A stretch of DNA of 64,000 bases from JAGQIB01 sp041393395 (GTDB lineage Bacteria; ARS69), in assembly GCA_041393395.1 (NCBI GenBank), contig JAWKKG010000005.1, positions 124,001 to 188,000 of the forward strand. Reading direction: 5' to 3'. How positions within the stretch are numbered: position 1 is the stretch's first letter; each line of letters starts with the position of its first letter. The notes below the pieces were generated by a model that was given only the letters and a program-made list of their open reading frames with translations, was not told the DNA's origin and made no database searches. Below, piece by piece: positions 33,750 through 42,729 of this stretch. Position numbers and translations under genes: made by a program.

Positions 33750-33778
33750 GGGGGCGTCCTTCGGGACGCCCCCTTTTT
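33750..33778 (+). terminator. Strong intrinsic terminator after paralogue 3
   Basis: 10-bp perfect stem GGGGGCGTCC (33750-33759) with GGACGCCCCC (33764-33773), TTCG loop, then TTTTT. Confidence 0.93.
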
Positions 33779-33796
33779 CGTTCGGACCCGCTCGTC

Positions 33797-33825
33797 TTGA
33801 CACCCGGACACGACCTCCGGATGAT
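33797..33825 (+). promoter_or_regulatory. Promoter of the sulfatase-like/TPR operon
   Basis: TTGACA (33797-33802), 17-base spacer, GATGAT (33820-33825), 27 bases before the ATG at 33853, which has GGAGG upstream. Confidence 0.6.
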
Positions 33826-33852
33826 CCCGTCATCCCCTCGACCGGAGGTCCC

Positions 33853-35526
33853 ATGTCGTTTCGACCCTTCCGGTCGACGTGCGTCCTCGTCTGCATCGCC
33901 GCGCTGATCGGCGCGTGCGACTCGCCCCGGCCCGGGCGCGAGGGCGGCCCGATGCTGCTCGTGACGATCGACACGCTGTCCGCGTCTCGCGTCGGCTGCT
34001 ACGGAGCGGTGTCGGCGCGCACGCCGATGCTCGATCGACTCGCGCGGCAGGGCCTGCAGGTGCGCGACGCGATCTCGCCCGCTCCGCTCACGCTGCCGTC
34101 CCATTCGACGATCCTGACGGGACTCGATCCGTGGGCACACGGCGTTCGCGAGAACGGGATGTTCCGTGTCGACGAGGCCGTGACGACTCTCGCCGAACGC
34201 CTGCCCGCCGAGCTTCCGAAGGCCGCGTTCGTGGGGGCCTTCCCGCTCGCGAGCCGGTTCGGGCTCGCGCAGGGGTTCGACGAATACGAGGACGCGACCC
34301 GGGCCGACGCGGAGGACGACTCGCGCCCTCCGGAGCGGCGCGCGGATCGCGTCTTCTCCTCCGCGCTCGCGTGGATCGCACAGCGTCCGGCCGACGCCTC
34401 CGCGTTCGTGTGGACGCACGTCTTCGACCCGCACTACCCGTACGTCGCGCCGGCCCCGTGGCCCGCCGTTCTCACGCGAGGCGGCGGCGACGACTACGAC
34501 GCGGAGGTCGCCTTCACCGACCATGAGCTCGCCCGCTACCTCCGAGCACTCGACGCGGCCGATGCGGACCGCGGCGCCACGGTGCTCGTGGTGGCGGACC
34601 ACGGCGAGTCGCTCGGCGAACACGGCGAGCTCACGCACAGTCTGTTCGTCTACGACGCCACACAGCGCGTTCCGGCGATTCTCGCCGGACCCGGCATCCC
34701 GGCGCGACTCGAACCGCGGCAGCGGGCGCTCGTGGACGTGACCCCGACGATTCTCGATCGCTTCGACGTTCCGCCGGCGAACGATCTCCCGGGGGCGTCG
34801 CTGCTCGAACGCTCCGCCCCGGAGGCGGCGTACGTCGAGACGAAGAGCCCGGAGCTGATGCGCGGCTGGAGTCCGCTCCACGGCCTGCGCACGGAGGAAT
34901 GGAAGTACATCCGCGCTCCGCGCTCGGAGCTCTACGACCTGCGGGCCGACCCCGGCGAGACCGTGAACCGCTTCGACGCGAATCCGGACGTCGCCGCGCG
35001 CTTCGAGCGCGAGCTGTCCGGCCGACTCGCGCAGTCCCGGTCCCCCGGCGACGATCCCTCGCTGGACGACGAGACCGCCGCGCGTCTCCGCGCCCTCGGC
35101 TACGTGGCGACGATCGAGCCCGGCACGAAGGCGGACCTCCGCCAGGATCCGAAGGACGGCGCGGAGATGGTGGCGACGCTCTTCCGCGGGGAGGAGGCGT
35201 TCCAGCGCCGGAACTTCGTCGTGGCGCGCCGGTACCTGGAGCGGGCGATCGAGCTCGATCCCGGCAGCAAGGAGGCCCACTCGTTCCTCGCCGGCACGAT
35301 GGTCGAGCTCTCCCGCTGGAGCGCGGCGGTGGAGCACGCGGAGCGCGCGCTCGAGCTTCCCCCGCACTGGAACGAGGCGCCGCTGCACACGACCGCGGCC
35401 GAGGCCCTGCTCGCCCTCGGGCGACCGGGCGACGCGATCCCCCACCTGCGCCGGGCGATGGAGCTCGCCCCTCGCGACGAGAAGGCCGCGCGCCTGCTCG
35501 CCCGCGCCGAGGAGCGCGCCCGATGA
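33853..35526 (+). CDS. Sulfatase-like TPR lipoprotein, operon gene 1
   Basis: 557 residues. Lipoprotein signal ending ALIGAC22. Alkaline-phosphatase-superfamily domain: LLVTIDTLSASRVGCYG metal region, T80-L-P-S-H83-STILTG at the nucleophile position, GLDPWAHGVRENG, and VVADHGESLGEHGEL with the second metal ligands; then ELYDLRADPGETVNRF. Two or three TPRs form the C-terminal 110 residues (ARRYLERAIELDPGSKEAHSF). The catalytic Cys/Ser of sulfatases is Thr. Its stop overlaps the next start by four bases (ATGA). Confidence 0.85.
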   Translation: MSFRPFRSTCVLVCIAALIGACDSPRPGREGGPMLLVTIDTLSASRVGCYGAVSARTPMLDRLARQGLQVRDAISPAPLTLPSHSTILTGLDPWAHGVRENGMFRVDEAVTTLAERLPAELPKAAFVGAFPLASRFGLAQGFDEYEDATRADAEDDSRPPERRADRVFSSALAWIAQRPADASAFVWTHVFDPHYPYVAPAPWPAVLTRGGGDDYDAEVAFTDHELARYLRALDAADADRGATVLVVADHGESLGEHGELTHSLFVYDATQRVPAILAGPGIPARLEPRQRALVDVTPTILDRFDVPPANDLPGASLLERSAPEAAYVETKSPELMRGWSPLHGLRTEEWKYIRAPRSELYDLRADPGETVNRFDANPDVAARFERELSGRLAQSRSPGDDPSLDDETAARLRALGYVATIEPGTKADLRQDPKDGAEMVATLFRGEEAFQRRNFVVARRYLERAIELDPGSKEAHSFLAGTMVELSRWSAAVEHAERALELPPHWNEAPLHTTAAEALLALGRPGDAIPHLRRAMELAPRDEKAARLLARAEERAR

Positions 35527-37379
35527 AACGTCGCCTGGGTCTGGTCCTCGTGGTGCTGGCCCTCGCCGGCTGCGACGCCGGCCCGCGGACTCCCGCGCAC
35601 ACCCCGCCGGGCGAACGCTCGGGCGCGCCCGACGTGTGGTTGATCACGCTCGACACGTTCCGTGCCGACCGCGCCGGTGCGTACGGCAACCCGCAGGGCC
35701 TGACGCCGAGCCTCGATCGTCTCATGCGCGGCGGACTGATCGCCGCGAACGCCTACGCGCCGGTGCCCCTCACCGCACCGTCGCACGCGACGATCCTCAC
35801 CGGCCTGATCCCGCCTCACCATGGAGTGCGCGACAACGGCAGCTATCCGCTCGCCCCGGACCACCCCCGCCTGTCGACGTTGCTGGCCGAGGAGGGCTTT
35901 TCGACCGGCGCGTTCGTGGCGGCCCTGCCGCTCGTCTCCCGCTTCGGGTTCGCTGTGGGTTTCGACGAGTTCGACGAGTCGCTGCGCAGCTCCGCGAACG
36001 GCGGGGAATTCTATGCGGAGCGGCCCGCGCGCGAGGTGGTGGCGGCCGCGAGCGCCTGGGTCCGATCCCTGTCCGCGGAGAAGCGCTGGTTCCTGTGGAC
36101 GCACTTCTTCGATCCCCACTACCCGCTGCTGCCTCCGTCCCCGCTCGACACGCTGCCCGACGCGGGCGACTACGAGCGCGAGATCCGCGCGATGGACTCC
36201 GCGATCGGGAGTCTCACGCGCGACCTCGAGGAAGTGCGCGAAGGGCATCGTCCGCTCGTCGCGATCGTGAGCGATCACGGAGAGTCGCTCGGCGAGTTCG
36301 GCGAGTCGTCCCACGGATACCTCGTGCAGGAGCCCACGATGCGCGGTGTGCTCGCGATCCGCGCGCCCGCCGGCACGGCCGAGGCCGGGCGTCTCCATCC
36401 CGGCGTGCGCCGGCACATCGCCTCCTACGCGGACGTGCTCCCCACGCTGCTCGACGTGCTCGCGTTCGATGCCCTGCGGGGCGACGGCGTCTCGCTCGCG
36501 CGCGGAGAACCTTCGGCCGCCGGTACGTACGGCGAGAGCTGGTATCCGGCGCTGCATCACGGCTGGAGCCCGCTCACCTGCTGGCGGGACGATCGCTGGA
36601 CCTACGTGGAGGGCCCTTCGCCCCGGCTCTACGATCGCGTCACGGATCCGCGCGAGCAGCGGAACGTGATCGCCGATCACGCGGACCTCGTGGCGCGTTT
36701 CGCCGCGGAGATCGCTACGCGCGATCGCGAGCCCGCGCCGCCGGACGCGAGCCTCGATCCCGCGGACGTCGAGAAGCTCGCGGCGCTCGGGTACACGTCG
36801 GTGACCGGCGACGAGCTGTCGTACGATCGCACGAAGGATCCGTACGAGCGCATCCACTCCGTGAACGACCTGTTCCGCGGAATGAACCTGGTGCGGGAGG
36901 GGCACGCGCTCGAGGCGCTGAAGTTCCTGCGTCGCGCGTACAACGCGGACTCGAGCGACGCGATGAGCACGTTCCAGCTCGCGAACGGGTTGCGCCTGGC
37001 CGGACAGGAGACGGCGGCGCTCCGGTACTACCGTCGCGCGGTGGACATCACGCCGCGCGCCGCGGAGGCTTTCGCGCACATGGCGCTCATCGAGGCCTCT
37101 CGCGGGCGACGCGACGAGGCGTTCCGAATCCTCGACGAAGGGCTCGCCCACAATCCGGATGCCTTCCCCCTGCTCATGACGACCGGCGATCTGCGCGCGG
37201 AGGCCGGAGACGTCGACGCCGCGCGACGCTGCTACGAACGAGCCGCCGAGATCGAGACGCTGCGTCCGGAGCCCTGGCGTCAGCTCGCGGCCCTCGCCCG
37301 CGCGCGCGGCGACGTGGCGGAGGCGGGGCGCCTCGGCGAGAAGGCGCGGGGACTGGAATTCCCGGAGGACGCGCGATGA
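35523..37379 (+). CDS. Sulfatase-like TPR lipoprotein, operon gene 2
   Basis: 618 residues. Lipoprotein signal VLALAGC17. The phosphatase/sulfatase fold has WLITLDTFRADRAGAYG, T84-A-P-S-H-ATILTG, LIPPHHGVRDNG and IVSDHGESLGEFGES, then a TPR array from about residue 455 to the end (LKFLRRAYNADSSDAMST, RRCYERAAEIE). Four-base ATGA overlaps on both sides show tight coupling with genes 1 and 3. Like its relatives it keeps Thr at the nucleophile site. Substrate could be a sulfated or phosphorylated surface glycan; nothing here decides it. Confidence 0.85.
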   Translation: MKRRLGLVLVVLALAGCDAGPRTPAHTPPGERSGAPDVWLITLDTFRADRAGAYGNPQGLTPSLDRLMRGGLIAANAYAPVPLTAPSHATILTGLIPPHHGVRDNGSYPLAPDHPRLSTLLAEEGFSTGAFVAALPLVSRFGFAVGFDEFDESLRSSANGGEFYAERPAREVVAAASAWVRSLSAEKRWFLWTHFFDPHYPLLPPSPLDTLPDAGDYEREIRAMDSAIGSLTRDLEEVREGHRPLVAIVSDHGESLGEFGESSHGYLVQEPTMRGVLAIRAPAGTAEAGRLHPGVRRHIASYADVLPTLLDVLAFDALRGDGVSLARGEPSAAGTYGESWYPALHHGWSPLTCWRDDRWTYVEGPSPRLYDRVTDPREQRNVIADHADLVARFAAEIATRDREPAPPDASLDPADVEKLAALGYTSVTGDELSYDRTKDPYERIHSVNDLFRGMNLVREGHALEALKFLRRAYNADSSDAMSTFQLANGLRLAGQETAALRYYRRAVDITPRAAEAFAHMALIEASRGRRDEAFRILDEGLAHNPDAFPLLMTTGDLRAEAGDVDAARRCYERAAEIETLRPEPWRQLAALARARGDVAEAGRLGEKARGLEFPEDAR

Positions 37380-39136
37380 GACGGCACGCCCGCGGGCTGC
37401 TGGCGGCGACCTTGGTGGGGATCGCCGTCCCGGCGTGCGACCGCGCGCCGTCGTCGATTCCCTCGACTCCCGCGGTCGATCCCCCGCCGCGCGACGTCGC
37501 GTCGCTGCTGTTCGTGTCGCTCGACACGTTCCGGGCGGACGCGGCCGGATGCGGCGGGCACCCGCGCGCCCACACGCCCCACCTCGATCGTCTCGCGCGC
37601 CAGGGCGCGCAGCTCGACGGGATCGCGGCCACTCCGCTCACCGCTCCTTCCCACACGAGCATGATGACCGGACTCGATCCGCCGGCGCACGGCGTGCGCG
37701 ACAACGGAACGTTCCGTCTCGACGACTCGGTGCCGACACTTGCCGAAGCGCTGAGCGCTCGCGGCTTCGAGACGGCGGCGTTCGTGGCCGCGTTTCCCGT
37801 GTCCGCCCGCTTCGGTCTCGCGCGCGGGTTCGATCGCTACGACGAAGCACTGGACGGGAGCGCCAGCTCGTTCGCGATCGCGCAGCGACCCGGCACGGAG
37901 GTCGCGGCCGCGGCTCGCCCGTTCTGGAGGGATGCTGCGGGCTCCCGGCGCTTCGTGTGGGTGCACCTGTTCGACGCCCACACGCCACACGACGCCCCAC
38001 GGTCGTTGATCCGCGCGCTCGGCGACGACTACCTCGCCGACGTGAGCGTCGCGGACCGGGCACTCGGTCGCGTGCTCGCGGACGCCGAGGAGCTCGCGGG
38101 ACCGCACTGGGTCGTGGTGCTCGGCGACCACGGCGAGTCGCGCGGCGATCACAAGGAAGCGACGCACGGATTGTTCGTGTACCGGGCCACCATGGCCGTT
38201 CCCGCGATCGTGTGGCCGCGGCCGAAGGAGATCGCCGCGGTATCCCGTCGCCCGTTCCGGCTGATCGATCTCCCCGCGACGGCGTTCGCGTTGCTCGGGC
38301 TGGAACCCTCCGCCGCGCCGGGGCAGGGCCTCAGCGTTCTCGGGAAGAAGAGCGCGGCGGCTTATCTCGAGTCCCACTACGCCTACTATCACTACGGCTG
38401 GGCCCCGCTCGCGGCGCTGCAGGACGGCGACTGGAAGTACGTCGACGCGCCGGAGCCGGAGCTCTACGACCTCGCCGCGGATCCGGGGGAGACCGACGAC
38501 CTGGCCGGCATCGAGGCGGACCGCGCACGCGAGCTCGCGCTGCGTCTCGCGTCGCGGACGGAGGAGGACCGGGAGGGGCCGCGCAGCGACCTCGCGGAGG
38601 CGGACCGCGAGGCACTCGAGAGCCTCGGGTACGTGACCGGAGCGGAGGACCGGCGGTCGGACCTCCCCGACCCCAAGCGGATGGTGCGGGTCGTGAACGC
38701 GCTGGAGCAGGCCCAGGCCGCGATCGGCGCCGGGCAGCTCGACGTGGGGCTGCGCCTGCTGCGCCGCGCCCAGGCACTCGACCCGCGGAACAAGGACGTG
38801 CAGCAGACGTTCGGGATCACCTACTCGGCGCTCGGCGATCACGAAGCGGCCGCCGAGTCGTTTCGTCGGGCGCTGGAGCTGCCGCCGCACCACAACGACC
38901 GCGTCCCCCGTTTCGAGCTCGCCTCCTCCCTGCTCCGGCTCGGGCGGCCGGAGGAGGCGGCCGGCGAGCTGGAGCGACTCCTGGCCGCCGAGCCGGACGA
39001 CGCCGACGCCTGGTACAATCTCGGCGTGGCCCGGCAGGCGCTCGGACGGCCGCAGAGGGCCCAGGAGGCGTTCCGTCGCGCGCTGGCGGTGGATCCCGAC
39101 CACGAGCTCGCTCGGGCCCAGGTTCGTCCCGACTGA
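37376..39136 (+). CDS. Sulfatase-like TPR lipoprotein, operon gene 3
   Basis: 586 residues. Lipoprotein signal GIAVPAC21. Motifs: LLFVSLDTFRADAAGCGG, T89-A-P-S-H-TSMMTG, LDPPAHGVRDNG and VLGDHGESRGDHKEA, where the usual LGEHGE is altered to RGDHKE, then ELYDLAADPGETDDL. C-terminal TPRs from about residue 430 (GLRLLRRAQALDPRNKDV; ELERLLAAEPDDADAWYN). The ATG overlaps the preceding stop by four bases. Last gene of the three-gene unit; a separate weak promoter precedes the transglycosylase gene that follows 167 bases later. Confidence 0.85.
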   Translation: MRRHARGLLAATLVGIAVPACDRAPSSIPSTPAVDPPPRDVASLLFVSLDTFRADAAGCGGHPRAHTPHLDRLARQGAQLDGIAATPLTAPSHTSMMTGLDPPAHGVRDNGTFRLDDSVPTLAEALSARGFETAAFVAAFPVSARFGLARGFDRYDEALDGSASSFAIAQRPGTEVAAAARPFWRDAAGSRRFVWVHLFDAHTPHDAPRSLIRALGDDYLADVSVADRALGRVLADAEELAGPHWVVVLGDHGESRGDHKEATHGLFVYRATMAVPAIVWPRPKEIAAVSRRPFRLIDLPATAFALLGLEPSAAPGQGLSVLGKKSAAAYLESHYAYYHYGWAPLAALQDGDWKYVDAPEPELYDLAADPGETDDLAGIEADRARELALRLASRTEEDREGPRSDLAEADREALESLGYVTGAEDRRSDLPDPKRMVRVVNALEQAQAAIGAGQLDVGLRLLRRAQALDPRNKDVQQTFGITYSALGDHEAAAESFRRALELPPHHNDRVPRFELASSLLRLGRPEEAAGELERLLAAEPDDADAWYNLGVARQALGRPQRAQEAFRRALAVDPDHELARAQVRPD

Positions 39137-39208
39137 CAGGGACACGGGGCTCGCCCGGCGAGGTGTCGTCCCCCGGGCGAACGGTCGGGTACGTCCGGAT
39201 CCGCCCGG

Positions 39209-39237
39209 TTGACGATTCCGTGATCCTCGTGGATCGT
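39209..39237 (+). promoter_or_regulatory. Candidate promoter for the MltD-like gene
   Basis: TTGACG (39209-39214), 17-base spacer, GATCGT (39232-39237), 67 bases before the ATG. Confidence 0.4.
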
Positions 39238-39303
39238 TGCGGATCCTGTGGCGGGTCGACGCATTCCTCGTCTCGTCGGTTCACCCCACCGCAGGATCTG
39301 CCG

Positions 39304-41061
39304 ATGGCATTCGGAACCGGGTACCCCTGGGAGAGACATCCATTGCGAGCCCCCCAATTGCTCGGACTCGCGCCGTGGCTGCTCGTGCTCGCGGGCTGCG
39401 GCGGCGTGGGTTCATCCATCGACCGAGAGTCCCCTGTCGCCCTCGACGAACCGGCCTTCCGCGAGCCGGGACCGTCCCAGCTCGACGTGGCCCTGGAGGA
39501 GTACTACGCCGGGGTCCGGGCGTGGGTCGCGGGAGACGTCCAGGAGGCGGAGAACCGCTTCCTCCAGTGCCAGCAGGATTTGGCACTCGCGGCCTCGGAA
39601 GAGGTCGCGGAGCGGGACGCGCGGGATGCCGAGATCCTGGCCGCGAAGGCCGACTACTTCCTGGATCGGATCGCGGACACGGAAGGCTGGGAGGACGACG
39701 GCGGACCCGCCGTGGCGGTCGAGGTCGAGGAGCCGGGCGCGTCCTGGGACGTCACCCAGGGCTCCATCGAGGCGATCCGGAACCATCACGTGGATCGCTG
39801 GATCGACTACTTCACGGGCGACGGTCGCGACGTCTTCCAGCGCTGGCTGGACCGGAAGAGCCAGTACGAACCGGTGATCCACGCGGCGTTCGCGCGCCAC
39901 GGACTGCCGCCGGAGCTCGAGTACCACGCGATGATCGAGAGCGGCTTCTCCACTTCGGCCTATTCGTGGGCCCACGCGGTCGGAATCTGGCAGTTCGTGA
40001 GCGGCACGGCGAAGCGGTACGGCCTGCGCTGCGACTGGTGGGTGGACGAGCGGCGCGACCCGGAGAAATCCACGGAAGCCGCGGCGCGGTACCTGGCGGA
40101 GCTCCACCAGGAGTTCGGGGACTGGGAGCTGGCCCTGGCGGCGTACAACGTCGGCGAGGGGCGCGTGCGCCAGCAGATCCGCCGCCAGAACACGCGCGAC
40201 TTCTGGCAGCTCCGGCTGCCTCGCGAGACGCGCAATCACGTTCCGAAGTTCTACGCGGCGCTGATCCTGGGATCCGATCCGGAAGCCTGGGGATTCTCGG
40301 TGAACCGCTCCGAGCTGCCGGCGTCGGAGTCGGTGCAGCTCGACTTCACCGTCGACTTCGACGCGCTCGCGGACTGCGCGGGCACGGACGATCGCACGAT
40401 CGCCGCCCTGAACCCCGCCCTCATCCGCGGTTGCACGCCGCCGGACGCATCCGGCTACGAAGTGCGCGTTCCGGCGGGCAAGGGCGAGAGCACCCAGTTG
40501 AGGATCGCGGCACTTCCGGAGGACCAGCGCGTGCGCTGGGAGCGTCACACCGTGCGACGCGGCGACACGCTCTCGGAGATCGCGGAGCGCTACGGCACCA
40601 CGGTGACCGCGGTGATGTCCGCGAACCGACTCCGGAGCAGCCACCTGCTCCGCGTGGGACAGGAGCTCATGATTCCGCGGGGCCAGCGGTCCGCGTCGCC
40701 GCCGTCGTTCGCGAGCGCTCCGTCCGGTCCGAGCGGCGGGTCCACCACGTACACCGTGCGCAAAGGCGACACGCTTTCCGAGATCGCCGCGCGCTACCGC
40801 ACGTCGGTCAAGAACATCCGCCGCTGGAACCGCGTGGGGAACACGATCTACCCCGGCCAGAAGTTGAAGATCTACGCCAAGGGTGGATCGAGCATCGCGT
40901 CGTCTTCCGGGAGCGAGTACGTCAAGGTACGCAAGGGCGACACGCTCTGGGAACTGGCGCGCGATCACGGCGTGAGCCTGTCCTCGCTGCTGCGCGCGAA
41001 CAACCTCGGGAAGAACTCCACGATCCGCCCGGGGGATCGGATCCGGATCCCCCGAAGCTAG
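39304..41061 (+). CDS. MltD-like lytic transglycosylase lipoprotein with three LysM domains
   Basis: 585 residues from the ATG at 39304. A TTG at 39343 gives a more standard lipoprotein signal (MRAPQLLGLAPWLLVLAGC) and has GGGAG nine bases upstream, so it may be the true start. The SLT domain holds catalytic E212 in HAMIESGFSTSAYSWAHAVG and GIWQFVSGTAKRYGL, then LALAAYNVGEGRV. Three LysM modules follow at about 415-458, 483-525 and 540-585, each with the (R/K)xGDTLxE(I/L)A core. It should cleave peptidoglycan glycan strands from the envelope. Downstream of it lies the palindromic repeat region. Confidence 0.93.
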   Translation: MAFGTGYPWERHPLRAPQLLGLAPWLLVLAGCGGVGSSIDRESPVALDEPAFREPGPSQLDVALEEYYAGVRAWVAGDVQEAENRFLQCQQDLALAASEEVAERDARDAEILAAKADYFLDRIADTEGWEDDGGPAVAVEVEEPGASWDVTQGSIEAIRNHHVDRWIDYFTGDGRDVFQRWLDRKSQYEPVIHAAFARHGLPPELEYHAMIESGFSTSAYSWAHAVGIWQFVSGTAKRYGLRCDWWVDERRDPEKSTEAAARYLAELHQEFGDWELALAAYNVGEGRVRQQIRRQNTRDFWQLRLPRETRNHVPKFYAALILGSDPEAWGFSVNRSELPASESVQLDFTVDFDALADCAGTDDRTIAALNPALIRGCTPPDASGYEVRVPAGKGESTQLRIAALPEDQRVRWERHTVRRGDTLSEIAERYGTTVTAVMSANRLRSSHLLRVGQELMIPRGQRSASPPSFASAPSGPSGGSTTYTVRKGDTLSEIAARYRTSVKNIRRWNRVGNTIYPGQKLKIYAKGGSSIASSSGSEYVKVRKGDTLWELARDHGVSLSSLLRANNLGKNSTIRPGDRIRIPRS

Positions 41062-41066
41062 TTGTG

Positions 41067-41228
41067 AGTGTTTCGTCCCGGAGATTCCTGACCATTCTCC
41101 GTGGCCCTCGCGGCCTCCGACGTCCTCGCTTCTCCTCGGCGTATCTGAAGATACGCTCTCGTCGGCGCTCGTCGCCGGAGACCCCGAGGACCGCCGGAGA
41201 AGAGCCAGAATCTCCGGGACGGAACACT
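41067..41228. repeat. 162-bp near-palindrome made of two inverted copies of a repeat
   Basis: Arms 41067-41145 and 41150-41228 are exactly symmetric about a TGAA centre (41146-41149), with GCGTATC/GATACGC next to the centre and AGTGTT(T/C)CGTCCCGGAGATT at the outer ends. By eye about three quarters of the arm positions match with small gaps. Each unit carries its own GGAGA...TCTCC mini-hairpin. It occupies the space between the convergent mltD-like and WecA-like genes. Confidence 0.85.
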
Positions 41229-41301
41229 CGGGTCCGCGCTCGTCGTCAGAAGCCACGAAGGACCGCCGGAGAATGGCCAGGCCTCTCCAGGACGAGACAC
41301 T
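41229..41301 (-). repeat. Third copy of the 73-bp repeat
   Basis: Read on the minus strand from 41301: AGTGTCTCGTCCTGGAGAGG, then GCCATTCTCCGGCGGTCCTT. It directly abuts the inner copy (73-base period), in direct orientation with the copy ending at 41228. Confidence 0.8.
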
Positions 41302-41342
41302 GTGATCGAGTCGGAAAGAGGCCCTGGGAGCGCGGAGACGCG

Positions 41343-42635
41343 CTACTTGACGGGCACTTCCTCGATGGGAAGGGCGGCCGGCGACTCCGTGGACGGGAGG
41401 CGCAGCGGGATGATCTTCGCGCCGGTGACCGTCGCGACCGGTTCGGTTGCGGGGAGCGGCGTCGGGGCCGTCTTCGGGTCCTGGGCTACCACGAGCTCGG
41501 CGAGGGTGAGATCGCCACGCAGGCGAGCCGTGCGTCCGTCCTGAGCGCCCAGAAGATACGAGACGACCTCGCGGAAGCTCGCATCCGACTCGAGGTCGGT
41601 CTCGGCGGCGCGATGCGTGCGGGCCACTCCGAAGAACGCGAGCGCCACCGCGAGCAGCGAGACGGTGAGCCACGCGTTGGCACCGTCCACGGTCGACGCC
41701 ACCGCCACGCCGGCCGCGCCGAGCGTGAGCAGCAGGATCGTGCCGACCGTCCGACGCGGCGACATCCCGAAGCGGATCAGCCGGTGATGGATGTGCATCG
41801 CGTCCGGCCGGAACAAGCCATGCCCGCCCCGCGCGCGACGCGCGATCGTCGTCGTCGTGTCGAGGATCGGGAAGATCGCGGCGGCCACCACGACCCAGAG
41901 AGCGCGCGGATCGCCGGAGAAGCGGGTCCCCGCGATCGCCGTGACGGCAAGCGCGTAGCCGAGCAGCATCGAGCCGGCGTCGCCGAGGAACGTCTTGCGG
42001 TGCGCGCGGAGGTTCCAGGGCAGGAATCCAGCCACGGATCCGCAGAGGATCAGCGACGTGCCGGTGAGCACGTAGTTGCCGGCGAGAACTCCGGTGACCG
42101 CGAGCGCGAACGCGCCCACGCCCACGACGCCCGTGGCGAGGCCGTCGAGGCCGTCGATGAGATTCACGGAGTTGATGAATCCGAGCAGGAAGAACGCGGT
42201 CAGCGGAATCGAGAAGAAGCCGAGCTCGATCCCCGGCGTTCCCGGAAGTCCGAACCGCTCGATCAGGATTCCCTGCGACATCGCCACCGCGACCGCGAGC
42301 GCCTGCGCGGCGAGCTTCGCGAGCGGGGGCAGGTCCAGCAGATCGTCGAGCACGCCCGTGAAGTGGACGATGAGGGCGCCCAGCCCGATCGCGAGTGCCT
42401 CGCGGCCGAGCGGGAAACCGATCTGTCCGGCGTAGGAGACGAGCAGCAGGGTCCCGGCCCCGAGGCCGAGCAGGACGCCGATACCTCCCGTGCGCGGCAC
42501 GGGATCGCTCTGCAGCTTGCGGCGTTCCGGATGGTCGAGCAGACCGAGTGCCGAGCCGAGGCGTCGCACGAACGGCAGCGTGGCGTAGGTCACGAGGAAG
42601 GGGACGATCAGTAGAACGATGAACGGGTATTCCAC
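41343..42635 (-). CDS. WecA/TagO-type polyprenyl-phosphate sugar-1-phosphate transferase
   Basis: 430-residue polytopic enzyme with about eleven membrane spans in the first 330 residues. Family motifs: GVLDDLLDLPPLAKL (DDxxD), NSVNLIDGLDGLATG (catalytic Asp loop), RKTFLGDAGSMLLGY and DAMHIHHRL (His motif of WecA-type enzymes). It starts a lipid-linked glycan by transferring GlcNAc-1-P or similar to undecaprenyl phosphate. A hydrophilic tail of about 90 residues is longer than usual. Last gene of the minus-strand run that begins with the epimerase, with 94 bases between it and the GT4 gene. Confidence 0.93.
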   Translation of the reverse strand: MEYPFIVLLIVPFLVTYATLPFVRRLGSALGLLDHPERRKLQSDPVPRTGGIGVLLGLGAGTLLLVSYAGQIGFPLGREALAIGLGALIVHFTGVLDDLLDLPPLAKLAAQALAVAVAMSQGILIERFGLPGTPGIELGFFSIPLTAFFLLGFINSVNLIDGLDGLATGVVGVGAFALAVTGVLAGNYVLTGTSLILCGSVAGFLPWNLRAHRKTFLGDAGSMLLGYALAVTAIAGTRFSGDPRALWVVVAAAIFPILDTTTTIARRARGGHGLFRPDAMHIHHRLIRFGMSPRRTVGTILLLTLGAAGVAVASTVDGANAWLTVSLLAVALAFFGVARTHRAAETDLESDASFREVVSYLLGAQDGRTARLRGDLTLAELVVAQDPKTAPTPLPATEPVATVTGAKIIPLRLPSTESPAALPIEEVPVK

Positions 42636-42729
42636 CCGAAACTCTCCCCGAGAACGGTCGCGACGACGGCGTCCGTCTCTCCCGTTGCGACCCGGATTCG
42701 AAGGGAGAACCCGGGTGAGAACGCCGACG

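Noticed and set aside
42636..42729. A stretch with GGATTCGAAGG considered as a tRNA T-arm
   Set aside because: No matching acceptor stem, D-arm or anticodon arm can be drawn around it.
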